Assembly (NCBI RefSeq): GCF_003344885.1
Contig: NZ_CP031155.1
Span: forward strand, 1,144,001 to 1,208,000
DNA: 64,000 nucleotides
Source: Altererythrobacter sp. ZODW24
GTDB taxonomy: Bacteria > Pseudomonadota > Alphaproteobacteria > Sphingomonadales > Sphingomonadaceae
Reading direction: 5' to 3'
Shown: positions 44,397 to 52,414 of the stretch, in pieces
Layout of the letters: every line of letters begins with the position of its first letter
Position numbering within the stretch: position 1 is the first letter of the stretch
Notes under the pieces: model-generated
Told to the model about the DNA's origin: nothing
The model's database searches: none
The model's input: only the letters and a program-made list of their open reading frames with translations
Made by a program: the position numbers and the translations under genes

Positions 44397-45566
44397 TCAC
44401 GCATTCTGGGCGAGCGCTTTGCCTCCCCGGCTAACAACAGCGCCCAAGCCGAACAGCATGGCGAAGAGCCATACTAGTAGACCAAGGACAGGTATCATTC
44501 CCAGAAGGAGGATCGCGGCGGCTCCCAGCGCTGGCCAAAACAGGCGTGCGGTCCAAGCAGTCGGGTGATCGTCCGCCTTAGTCATCAGTTTACGTGCTTC
44601 TATGCCTAGAAGATAGGCCGTCGCGGCGACTGCAACCGGTGTAATTGCAAAGCAAATAGCTGCCAGCAACATTGCTACCGGTGCACCGATCACGCTCGCA
44701 ACTAGCAAGACAATAGCGAGCGGCACGCCAACCGCCACGAGTACGCCAAAACCAAGGCTCTTTAGGGGTTTGGAGCGGATGAAATCTGCCGAAGAGCGCA
44801 TCAAGCTGGGCATCGCAATCGCTATGGCAACAACCAGAACGGCAAAGCCAAGGGTCACTGCTACGGCGAGCATAGCGAATAGCTTGCCAGCGCCTCTACC
44901 CCAGCTTTCGAAAGTAGAGTGGTCCTCGGGAGGCAGCACCATGCGCCGCCCGTTTACGACTGCTCCGGGTTGAATAATCAAGTTTTCCGTTCGATAGAGC
45001 AAATCTCCGCCGATCCGCGCCTGAGGACCGAGTGTAACTTTGTCACCGCTGAGGCGTGCATCGCCGCCGACTACTGAGTTTAGATAAACGCTTCCGGCAC
45101 CAATCCTTAAATCCACAGGGACCGCGGCTTCAAATCTCGCATCGCCGCCTGCAACCACAGCGGAGCCACCAATGCTGAAGCCAGGACGGACAAACACATC
45201 CCCACCAGCGACCACGATATCGTCCGCGACCTTTCCGCTCACTAGGTCCAGTTCGCCACCCGCCGCAAATAAGTCCTCAATGGTAACATTTTTCACAGTA
45301 ATTCCCCCCCCGGCGATCACCAGATGGTCAGCCGAGGTGGAATCGACGTTGATCGTGCCGCCCGCTGCGAACACATCGTCCGTAGAATTCACCTTGAGAT
45401 TGATGTCATCGGCAGAAAAGAAAGACATGTCAGGGGCTTTCATGCCCACATCAATGTTATTGCCGACCTCGCCGGTGATTTGCGGATTGACCCGGCTGGC
45501 TGTGAAGAACGTTAGCAGGATAAGGGCTAAGAGCGCCATCGAGACTGCGGGAATCTTTTGAGACAT
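44397..45566 (-). CDS. Bactofilin-like repeat protein fused to a membrane domain
   Basis: A 389-residue protein with a signal anchor (ALLALILLTFFTASRV), then about 180 residues of short beta repeats of the polymer-forming bactofilin type (DDVFAAGGTINVDSTSADHLVIAGGGITVKN, GGDARLSGDKVTLGPQARIGGDL), then a C-terminal half with about five membrane segments (LFAMLAVAVTLGFAVLVVAIAIAM and others). The beta repeats would lie outside the cytoplasm. This fusion is known as an uncharacterised architecture in many bacteria; a role in envelope structure is plausible. It is convergent with nnrD. Confidence 0.82.
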   Translation of the reverse strand: MSQKIPAVSMALLALILLTFFTASRVNPQITGEVGNNIDVGMKAPDMSFFSADDINLKVNSTDDVFAAGGTINVDSTSADHLVIAGGGITVKNVTIEDLFAAGGELDLVSGKVADDIVVAGGDVFVRPGFSIGGSAVVAGGDARFEAAVPVDLRIGAGSVYLNSVVGGDARLSGDKVTLGPQARIGGDLLYRTENLIIQPGAVVNGRRMVLPPEDHSTFESWGRGAGKLFAMLAVAVTLGFAVLVVAIAIAMPSLMRSSADFIRSKPLKSLGFGVLVAVGVPLAIVLLVASVIGAPVAMLLAAICFAITPVAVAATAYLLGIEARKLMTKADDHPTAWTARLFWPALGAAAILLLGMIPVLGLLVWLFAMLFGLGAVVSRGGKALAQNA

Positions 45567-45967
45567 TGTTTTGCACCTTGATGACGGGAACCGAATGAAA
45601 ACTCGGTGTCAGAATCAAGAATCATTGTCCGCGATTGTGCACAGTCGGTCTTTACGGAATGGTCCTTAGCTCTCTGAAACGACGGCCGGGCAAGGTAAGG
45701 CTTCAGCGAGGCAATGTTTTCCTAGTGACGTCTCAAAGATTTTGGATGTTACCGCTATTTGTTAGCCCGCTAGCTATCGGTCAATGTTGGCCCTTGGGGA
45801 GACCTCCAAGACTTGGCGAGATCAGTCACGAGCGCCACCATTTACAAATTCTGCTGGGGCTAAGAAAAGGGCATGTCTGGTTGAAGCGTCACTACCGAGG
45901 AACCGGCTATGGGTCCGCCTGCTGGCGAGGTTGGAGGCAATTCTTAGGACGGAAAGGGATAGCCAGC
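45567..45967. other. Gene-free stretch
   Basis: A 401-base gap between two minus-strand genes. The plus-strand frame at 45635-46030 runs into the thioredoxin gene antisense and has no protein-like composition, so I do not call it. I see no repeat copy and no clear terminator. Confidence 0.5.
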
Positions 45968-46204
45968 TCAGAGTGCTGCCAGCTTTGCCTGTGCTTCCTC
46001 CACACTCAATACCTTTCCGGCCGAAACTAATTTCTCGTCAATCACAAGCCCCGGTGTGGACATGACCCCATAGGAAGCCATCTCGACGAAATCAGTCACT
46101 TTTATGATCTCTGCCTGGATCCCCATTGCCTCGGCAGCCGCTTTGGCATTTTGCTCTAGTGTGATGCACTTCTTGCAGCCTGAGCCAAGAATTTTGATGA
46201 TCAT
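45968..46204 (-). CDS. Small thioredoxin-like protein (redox-active disulfide family)
   Basis: A 78-residue thioredoxin-fold protein of the archaeal MTH895/TM0996 type. It has IKILGSGCKKCITLEQNAKAAAEA at the start with a CxxC active site (CKKC), and the cis-proline segment MSTPGLVIDEKLVSAGKV. These small proteins are often encoded next to DUF318 permeases, as here: the permease gene lies 14 bases upstream on the same strand. A partner role in handling a metal or metalloid thiolate is inference. Confidence 0.9.
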   Translation of the reverse strand: MIIKILGSGCKKCITLEQNAKAAAEAMGIQAEIIKVTDFVEMASYGVMSTPGLVIDEKLVSAGKVLSVEEAQAKLAAL

Positions 46205-46218
46205 TGCGAATTTCCCTT

Positions 46219-47226
46219 TCAGAGCAACAAGTAACTGAATGCGTTAAAAACGTATCCGATAAGTATAATGCCAAACACAATGATCCCGATGAACAATAGC
46301 AGCAAGCGCAGTTTCACAACTCGCTTGAGCATAATCATCGACGGTAGCGACAGGGCGGTGACAGCCATCATGAACGACAATGTTGTGCCGATGCCGACAT
46401 CCTTTCCCACAAGCGCCTCCGCTATCGGCAACGTCCCAAAAATATCAGCATACATCGGAGCGCCAACTAGGGTGGCGACCAGAACTGACCACCAATTGTC
46501 CTTGCCCAACAGGCCAGTGATCAAGGGTTCGGGAATCCAATTGTGGATGGCAGCGCCAATCCCCACGCCAATCAAGACGTAGAGCCAGACCTTTGCGAAA
46601 ATCTCGATGACTTGATCCTTCGCAAATGCGAAGCGTTCACTTCTGGTCAGGCTTTCCTCTTCCCCCGGCGCCGCAGGGCCGCTGAATACGAAGGCTTCGA
46701 CCTGATCTTCCATATGCAATTGGCTGATCATCGTGCCGCCAACGACAGCGAGCAATAGCCCTACCGCAACGTAGGCGATTGCAATCGCCCAGTTGAAGAC
46801 ACTGGCTAACAGGATGATCGAAGCAAGGTCCACGAGCGGCGAGGAGATCAAGAATGAAAAAGTCACACCAATTGGTAACCCGGCCCGTGTGAAACCAATA
46901 AACAACGGGATTGACGAGCAGGAACAGAATGGAGTGATCGTGCCTAGCAGCGCGGCCATGATGTTGGCCCCTAGGCCTTTGCGCTCACCTAATATGCGGC
47001 GCGTGCGTTCGGGTGGAAAGTAACTTTGGATTAAGGAGATACTGAATATCAACACTGTGAGCAGGATGAATATCTTGATGACATCGTAAATGAAGAAATG
47101 GATGCTGCCGCCGATCGGGCTTGCAAGATCAAAGCCGAACACATCGCTTACCAGCAGTCCGACAAGATCAGACAACCATTGCATCCGCAGCAGTTGATCA
47201 TTTAGCCACGCAAAAATCTCAGACAT
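46219..47226 (-). CDS. DUF318-type permease
   Basis: A 335-residue polytopic protein with eight or more spans. The signature TPFCSCSSIPLFIGFTRAGLPIG, including the Cys-Ser-Cys motif, and SPLVDLASIILLASVFN define the family, some members of which (ArsP) export organoarsenicals. I start at ATG 47226 with GGAG upstream; the frame is open 18 codons more. Here the gene is coupled to a small thioredoxin, and no ArsR regulator is adjacent, so the substrate is open; a metal or metalloid thiolate would fit the cysteines. Confidence 0.88.
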   Translation of the reverse strand: MSEIFAWLNDQLLRMQWLSDLVGLLVSDVFGFDLASPIGGSIHFFIYDVIKIFILLTVLIFSISLIQSYFPPERTRRILGERKGLGANIMAALLGTITPFCSCSSIPLFIGFTRAGLPIGVTFSFLISSPLVDLASIILLASVFNWAIAIAYVAVGLLLAVVGGTMISQLHMEDQVEAFVFSGPAAPGEEESLTRSERFAFAKDQVIEIFAKVWLYVLIGVGIGAAIHNWIPEPLITGLLGKDNWWSVLVATLVGAPMYADIFGTLPIAEALVGKDVGIGTTLSFMMAVTALSLPSMIMLKRVVKLRLLLLFIGIIVFGIILIGYVFNAFSYLLL

Positions 47227-47532
47227 GATGTGAGCTCCAGCAGTGGGTTTTGGTGCGCTTACTCCGACTTGCGGTCGCACCCGTCAACTGGTGTAGCTTG
47301 AACAGACAGGCAGTACTGGGCAGCCTTTCCAGAATTCACGGTCTAGGATCGCTCGATTGAAATCGGTCCAGACGTAGTCGATGAACCATACAGCGCATAG
47401 CACTAACTGCCCAACCTTCGTCAGATGTTAACTGGCCAAACGCAACGAACGATCTAACTTGAGTGCACATGCGGTAAATCAGCTTCAAAAAAAAACGGAC
47501 CTGTGGCAATTAGCTTGAGAAGGAAGCTTGCG
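47227..47532. other. Intergenic stretch with a possible 39-residue ORF
   Basis: Between the divergent permease and stress-protein genes. A minus-strand frame (47284-47403, GTG start, AAGG ten bases upstream) would encode a 39-residue peptide with FWKGCPVLPVCSS; the composition is protein-like, but evidence is thin. An A-run (AAAAAAAAA) lies near 47487. Promoters for both flanking genes must be here but are not recognisable. Confidence 0.25.
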
Positions 47533-47952
47533 ATGTATTCTCGTATCCTAGTGCCAATCGACCTCGATGAACCTAACTCATGGGGCAAAGCTGTGCGCGT
47601 TGGTCAAGCCATGGCAGAGGCATTCGATGCAAGCCTAACTCTTTGTACTGTGGTGCCGGACAAAGTTGCTGCAATCGAGGCGCAATGGTCTCGCCTTTCC
47701 TATCAGGCATTGCTGGACAAGGCGTCTGCGAAACTGGCCTTACTTGCCGACGACTTGGGCGCAAACGATTTGGGGACTGAAGTGGGGATGGGTAATGTTA
47801 CCAGCGGTGTCTTATCGGTCGCAGAGAAGATTGAGGCAGACCTTATCGTGCTCTCCTCCCACCGGCCAAAGATGAAGGACTGGCTGATTGGTGCGAATGC
47901 TTCGCGTATTGTCCGCCATGCAAGCTGCTCAGTTCTAGTCGTGCGCGACTAG
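47533..47952 (+). CDS. Universal stress protein, single UspA domain
   Basis: A 139-residue UspA-fold protein: MYSRILVPIDLDEPNSWGKAVRVGQAMAEAF at the start, DLIVLSSHRPKMKDWLIGANASRIVRHASCSVLVVRD at the end, where the G-x2-G-x9-G-type nucleotide loop is only partly conserved (GANAS). AGGAAG precedes ATG 47533; a start ten codons upstream is less likely. The next gene begins six bases after the stop, so they form an operon with the VIT1/CCC1-type transporter. Confidence 0.92.
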   Translation: MYSRILVPIDLDEPNSWGKAVRVGQAMAEAFDASLTLCTVVPDKVAAIEAQWSRLSYQALLDKASAKLALLADDLGANDLGTEVGMGNVTSGVLSVAEKIEADLIVLSSHRPKMKDWLIGANASRIVRHASCSVLVVRD

Positions 47953-47957
47953 GCGGA

Positions 47958-48707
47958 ATGGCGCGCTCATCTCGAGATCTGCCGGGCGAACATACTCCTC
48001 ATCAAATCCGCAACCGTCTGGCTCATCCTCGGGGAAAAAGCCAGCTTGGAGACTTCATGCTTGGCGGCGTCGACGGGGTCGTCACAACATTTGCAGTGGT
48101 GGCCGGCAGTGCAGGAGGCCAGCTAGCGTCTACAATCGTCATTATCCTCGGTATAGCGAATCTTATCGCTGACGGTTTTAGCATGGCCGTGAGCAATTAC
48201 CTTGGCACCCGCACGCGTCAGGAAGAGGTCCGACAAAGCCGCGCAGATGAAGAATGGCAGATCGATGTCTTCCCCGAAGGCGAGCGGGAGGAAATTCGTG
48301 AGATTTTTGCGCAAAAGGGGTTTGAAGGTGCCAGCCTGGACGAGATCATCGACGTTATTACCGCCGACAGAGAGGTCTGGGTAAATACAATGATGGCAGA
48401 AGAACTTCAGTTGAGCGATGTGTCCACGCACCCGCTCAGGGCAGGACTCACGACTTTCGTCGCATTCTCGATTTGCGGAGCCGTTCCCCTACTTCCATTT
48501 CTGGTCGGCATCGGCGATTTCGGCGCAATGTTCTTTGCCAGCGCTTGTCTCGGCGCTCTGACGTTTTTGGCCTTAGGAGTGGGAAAAGGCAGGGTGGTCG
48601 GCATTTCGCCTGTCCGGTCTGGCCTGCAGACGTTGGGAGTGGGCGGGATAGCTGCAATACTGGCTTATGTCGCAGGATATCTGCTGCATTTGCTCTTCGC
48701 TGCTTGA
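47958..48707 (+). CDS. VIT1/CCC1-family transporter
   Basis: A 249-residue membrane protein of the vacuolar iron/manganese transporter family. The first span FMLGGVDGVVTTFAVVAGSAGG and the second IVIILGIANLIADGFSMAVSNYLGTRT carry the conserved Asp and Met residues that line the metal path, followed by a charged cytoplasmic segment (EEVRQSRADEEWQ, REEIREIFAQKGF) rich in Glu and three C-terminal spans. Likely substrate is Fe(II) or Mn(II). It follows a universal stress protein by six bases. Confidence 0.9.
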   Translation: MARSSRDLPGEHTPHQIRNRLAHPRGKSQLGDFMLGGVDGVVTTFAVVAGSAGGQLASTIVIILGIANLIADGFSMAVSNYLGTRTRQEEVRQSRADEEWQIDVFPEGEREEIREIFAQKGFEGASLDEIIDVITADREVWVNTMMAEELQLSDVSTHPLRAGLTTFVAFSICGAVPLLPFLVGIGDFGAMFFASACLGALTFLALGVGKGRVVGISPVRSGLQTLGVGGIAAILAYVAGYLLHLLFAA

Positions 48708-48834
48708 TCGAAAATGTCAGAGCTCCACCCGGATAGCGGCATTAGACAGTTTCTGACTGACCTCCTTGGGTCGATTGCGGCAATCGTGGTCCGATCCTTG
48801 CCAATGTGTTTCGTAAAGTTGCGATAGCCCTGCG

Positions 48835-49296
48835 TTAGCTGGTGCGGCGCTCGCCTTCGTTCCGCATCAGTCTGGCTCCCGCACCGCCGCTTGGTGGGAC
48901 CTCCGGTCGCAATCCGATTGCCGGCTCGTAGCCATCTTTGCGCAAGGTGAGCATGTAAGCGACCAGGTCATCAATGCGTTCTGCCGGGATCTCGAAGTAC
49001 ATCTCACTGGGGTAGTCGTGCGATCGGTTGAGCCATTGTGTCAGGGTGCTTCGGGTAAGGTTAGGCGTATTCACAACGGTTTCGAAAGTCGGTGCGCCGG
49101 GTATAGGAGACGTCTGCGATGCTTCTACCGCATGGCAGTCAGAGCATCGGTTGCGGGCGAACTTTTTGCCTCGCACCTCGGATAATTCACGTTCGGAAAT
49201 TTGCACCTGGGCTGTTCTCACAGCACCACCATCCGCAGGGGTAGCTTCGCAACCACAAAGAAGGACGGTTGCCGCGAGGGAAGTGACTATTTTCAT
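48835..49296 (-). CDS. Membrane-anchored mono-haem cytochrome c
   Basis: A short cytochrome c of about 153 residues. The haem site is CSDCH in KKFARNRCSDCHAVE, the axial methionine is probably in SEMYFEIPAE, and the segment ERIDDLVAYMLTLR closes the fold. The leader IVTSLAATVLLCGC has a lipobox-like cysteine, so it may be a lipoprotein. ATG 49296 is used; ATG 49308 is equally possible because neither has a strong ribosome binding site. Redox partners are not evident from neighbours. Confidence 0.85.
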   Translation of the reverse strand: MKIVTSLAATVLLCGCEATPADGGAVRTAQVQISERELSEVRGKKFARNRCSDCHAVEASQTSPIPGAPTFETVVNTPNLTRSTLTQWLNRSHDYPSEMYFEIPAERIDDLVAYMLTLRKDGYEPAIGLRPEVPPSGGAGARLMRNEGERRTS

Positions 49297-49346
49297 AATC
49301 GCCAGCATAGAGGTCTGTATTGAACAATGACAACCCAGCCCTCTAC

Positions 49347-50408
49347 TTATTGACTGCGGCTAACTTGTTCAGAGAGCCTCGCCTCTGTATTCTCGAACCC
49401 ACTGATAATGTTACCGGCTGCCGGGAGTACGTGCACCGCTCGTCGATTTTGCGCGAACGACGTCAGGTTCGCTATAGTTGTTTCGCTAATGGCAGTCATC
49501 GCTTCGTGGGTGAAAAAGCCTTGGTGCCCGGTTATAAGCACATTGGGGAAGGTCAGAAGACGGGCAAAAATGTCATCCTGAATGATCTGCGCCGACAAAT
49601 CGTTGAAGAATAAATCCCCTTCCTCCTCATAAACGTCGAGACCGAGGGCGCCGATTTTTTCGTTTTTTAGCGCACGGATCACCGCGGCTGTATCAAGTAC
49701 GGCACCTCTGCTGGTGTTAATAATTGTTACGCCCGGCTTCATTTGCTCAAGTTCGACATCGGAAATCAAATGCTTTGTGGCGGGCGTCAATGGGCAATGC
49801 AGGGTCAAAATGTCGGCACATCTGCACATATCGGAGAGCGTCACATAGGTAACACCCAATTTGATGCATTCCGGATCGGGTGTTGGATCAACAGCAATAA
49901 CCTGGCAGCCGAACCCAGCCGCGATCTGAGCAACGATGGAGCCGATCGCACCAGTACCGACGATCCCGATGGTCTTTCCGAACAAGTCGAAACCTAACAA
50001 CCCCTCGAGAGCAAAATTGCCTTCGCGTACACGATTGTAAGCCCGGTGGATGTTTCTCGTCAGAGATAGCAGTAACGCCAGCGTATGTTCGGCGACTGTA
50101 TGGGGCGAGTAGGCTGGTACGCGCGCGACCTGAATGTTTAATTCCTCCGCTGCTGACAAGTTGACGTTGTTGAACCCAGTACAGCGCAGAGCGACCAATT
50201 CCACACCTATTGCGGCTAGAGCCTTCAGCACATCGCAATCCAGTGTGTCGCTTACGAAACAGCACACGGCGCGGTGTTCCGCCGCTAGTGCCGCTGTCTC
50301 GAGCGTAAGCTGCGTCTCGAAGAAGTTTAGGCGGTGCCTCCCCGCATGGTTAGCTACTTCCAGATAAGTCCGATCATACCCTCTGGTACTGAATACAGCG
50401 ACGTCGAT
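49347..50408 (-). CDS. ldhA: D-lactate dehydrogenase-type 2-hydroxyacid dehydrogenase, start codon reads ATC
   Basis: The protein matches fermentative D-lactate dehydrogenases: the N-terminus VAVFSTRGYDRTYLEVAN, the Rossmann motif GIVGTGAIGSIVAQIAAGFG, catalytic Arg in NTSRGAVLDT, Glu in YEEEGDLFFND and His in TGHQGFFTHEA. At the place where ATG is expected (50406-50408) the sequence is ATC, preceded by GGGAG at normal spacing. No ATG, GTG or TTG occurs in frame between the TAA of the upstream gene (50442) and GTG 50267, which would remove 47 conserved residues. So either AUC starts translation, or the start is lost, or one base is wrong. All catalytic residues are intact. Confidence 0.75.
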   Translation of the reverse strand: MDVAVFSTRGYDRTYLEVANHAGRHRLNFFETQLTLETAALAAEHRAVCCFVSDTLDCDVLKALAAIGVELVALRCTGFNNVNLSAAEELNIQVARVPAYSPHTVAEHTLALLLSLTRNIHRAYNRVREGNFALEGLLGFDLFGKTIGIVGTGAIGSIVAQIAAGFGCQVIAVDPTPDPECIKLGVTYVTLSDMCRCADILTLHCPLTPATKHLISDVELEQMKPGVTIINTSRGAVLDTAAVIRALKNEKIGALGLDVYEEEGDLFFNDLSAQIIQDDIFARLLTFPNVLITGHQGFFTHEAMTAISETTIANLTSFAQNRRAVHVLPAAGNIISGFENTEARLSEQVSRSQ

Positions 50409-50441
50409 GTAACTATCTCCCGAATTCTGCGAAAATTTCGC

Positions 50442-51050
50442 TTAGCAAGGCTGAACACCGCCACCGCCCGGCCGCTCGATAGTTGACTCCAAATCGGCCA
50501 TCACGCGTCGTGCATCAAAAGCCCGAAAATCATCTTCCGGTTTTGCTCCCTCGCCCATCACAATTTCCGCATGAGCGGTGAATTTTTCAACCGTCCTAAG
50601 TGTGCTGCGCGTTGCCCAAAACGGATCGCCCCATTCGGGATGCCAATCGATCCAACCGCCGCCAGTCCGATAATAGCGCCAATGGGGCCGCCAATATCCG
50701 TAGGCCGATCCATAAACCGGTCGATATGACGGGTCTGGATGAACGTAGGTTCGCGTATCACGCTCGGTCAACCGGTCGATGATCGCGAACCAGTCATTGC
50801 CATTTTCAACCGTTAGTTCCGCCGCACGGTAAAGCAAATATCCTTCCACCCGCTCACGCGAAGTAAAGCAATTGCCCGCGAAGTTGACGCGGTACCTATC
50901 GGCAGCAAGGCGCGTTTCAGAAAACCCACCCGACACTTTCTGACCGGGTATATCAGGCTGATATGGCGTCGATGTTGCACAACCGCTGAGGGTCAGCACG
51001 AATGCCATAAGGATAGTTCCCATTGTACGGATCGGTCTTGGAATGGGCAT
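50442..51050 (-). CDS. Lipoprotein of unknown function (CC0125/CC1285-like)
   Basis: A 202-residue probable lipoprotein: MGTILMAFVLTLSGCATSTPYQP gives a lipobox ending at a cysteine about 24 residues in. The mature part contains YRVNFAGNCFTSRERVEGYLLYRAAELTVENG, a pattern I associate with small alphaproteobacterial envelope proteins, and an aromatic-rich loop (YGYWRPHWRYYRTGGGWIDW). GGAGACGCAATC precedes the ATG. It is 33 bases upstream of the D-lactate dehydrogenase and in the same frame. Confidence 0.8.
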   Translation of the reverse strand: MPIPRPIRTMGTILMAFVLTLSGCATSTPYQPDIPGQKVSGGFSETRLAADRYRVNFAGNCFTSRERVEGYLLYRAAELTVENGNDWFAIIDRLTERDTRTYVHPDPSYRPVYGSAYGYWRPHWRYYRTGGGWIDWHPEWGDPFWATRSTLRTVEKFTAHAEIVMGEGAKPEDDFRAFDARRVMADLESTIERPGGGGVQPC

Positions 51051-51207
51051 GATTGCGTCTCCTTTTCTGCATCATCGGGGCAATTGGCGTTGCTGCTGTA
51101 TCCGTAAGCTTACCTAATGACCGGTGTCGCCTGGTCCGCTTGGCTTGCAACACGTCCCGGAAGCCCATCGTGGGTTCCGGATCGATAAGGATTTCAGGAG
51201 AAAGACG

Positions 51208-51633
51208 ATGAGCGCATTAGGTCTCAAGAGTTTCGACAAGGCCATTCAGGATGCCAATATTTGGATCGACGAGCTGATGGACAAACTCGATTGGGATGAC
51301 AAACAGCGAGCACATCGGCTTCTACGTAGCACACTGCATACTCTGCGCGACCGCTTGCCAATTGGCGAAGCCGTCGATCTATCGGCGCAACTACCCACAC
51401 TGATCCGCGGCATTTATTTCGAAGGCTGGCAGCCACACCGAACGCCGACTGGCGAGAAGACTGCGGAGGAATTTTCCGGACGGGTGGACGAAGCGTTTGG
51501 CGACGACGAGAACATCGATCCGGTGACGCTGACGAGGGCGGCGCTAGAAGTCGTCAGCGACCATGTCAGCGGTGGCGAGATCAACGATGTGAAAGGCTGC
51601 CTGCCACCCAAGATCAGAGAGTTGTGGCCCTGA
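51208..51633 (+). CDS. DUF2267 protein
   Basis: A 141-residue soluble helical protein. The pattern [56 protein letters not shown] is the DUF2267 core; members are small, acidic and often found with stress or ion-transport genes. Function not established. CAGGAGAAAG precedes ATG 51208, so the open frame upstream is not used. The ABC exporter genes follow after 28 bases and may share its transcript. Confidence 0.9.
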   Translation: MSALGLKSFDKAIQDANIWIDELMDKLDWDDKQRAHRLLRSTLHTLRDRLPIGEAVDLSAQLPTLIRGIYFEGWQPHRTPTGEKTAEEFSGRVDEAFGDDENIDPVTLTRAALEVVSDHVSGGEINDVKGCLPPKIRELWP

Positions 51634-51661
51634 GTCTGATCGGTTGGACAGGATAGATGAG

Positions 51662-52414
51662 ATGATCGGTTCCGCCGGCCAGAGCGCTCCTGAAGCTGCA
51701 ATGCAGAACGGCTTCTCAGCCTTTCTTGGCACTAGCCTCAGCAAGATATACCAGACAGGCGAAACACAAGTACACGCGTTGCGCGGCGTGGACATCTCGA
51801 TTGCACCCAGCGAAATTCTTGTTCTGCTCGGGCCTTCAGGTAGCGGCAAATCGACCCTACTGAACATCATCGGTGGACTCGACCGGCCGAGCGCTGGCGA
51901 TCTGTGGTACGGCGACCTTAACCTGACCGATCTATCGGATCGCGACCTGACCCGATTCCGTCGCGCGCATGTTGGTTTCATCTTCCAGTTTTACAATCTC
52001 ATCCCCAGCCTGACCGCAGAAGAAAACGTCCGCTTGGTCACCGATATTGCGGAATATCCATTGGACCCTGCAGATGCATTGGAGCAGGTCGGCCTCAGCC
52101 ACCGCCTGCACCATTTTCCAGCACAGTTGTCAGGCGGAGAGCAGCAGCGCGTGGCCGTCGCACGCGCCATAGCGAAGCGGCCTGGCGTGTTGTTCTGCGA
52201 TGAGCCAACTGGCGCACTTGACAGCGCTACTGGTGTCAAAGTTTTGGAAACGCTGGCCAATGCAAATGCACTATTCGGCACGACCCTGATCATCATCACG
52301 CATAATGCTGGGATCGCCGCAATGGCCGACCGAGTATTGCACTTTCTAGACGGCCAGATCGTATCGATTGAGGAAAATGCTAACAGAGTCGCTCCAGCGG
52401 ACATCAGCTGGTGA
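51662..52414 (+). CDS. ABC exporter ATPase (MacB/LolD type)
   Basis: A 250-residue ABC ATPase: Walker [10 protein letters not shown], signature [16 protein letters not shown], Walker [13 protein letters not shown], switch histidine IIITHNAG. The [33 protein letters not shown] segment is typical of the type VII (MacB/Lol/FtsX-like) ATPases. I start at ATG 51662, preceded by AGGA; TTG 51644 is possible. Its stop overlaps the GTG start of the permease gene. Together with the permease and adaptor it forms a tripartite mechanotransmission-type exporter. Confidence 0.93.
   Translation: MIGSAGQSAPEAAMQNGFSAFLGTSLSKIYQTGETQVHALRGVDISIAPSEILVLLGPSGSGKSTLLNIIGGLDRPSAGDLWYGDLNLTDLSDRDLTRFRRAHVGFIFQFYNLIPSLTAEENVRLVTDIAEYPLDPADALEQVGLSHRLHHFPAQLSGGEQQRVAVARAIAKRPGVLFCDEPTGALDSATGVKVLETLANANALFGTTLIIITHNAGIAAMADRVLHFLDGQIVSIEENANRVAPADISW

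Noticed and set aside
45635-46030. Plus-strand 131-residue frame
   Set aside because: It runs antisense into the thioredoxin gene and has a Trp/Arg/Cys-rich composition typical of non-coding frames.
47244-47270. Short TTTGGTGCG match as a far attachment site for the tRNA-Leu element
   Set aside because: Only about eight bases match the reverse complement of the tRNA end; this is expected by chance.
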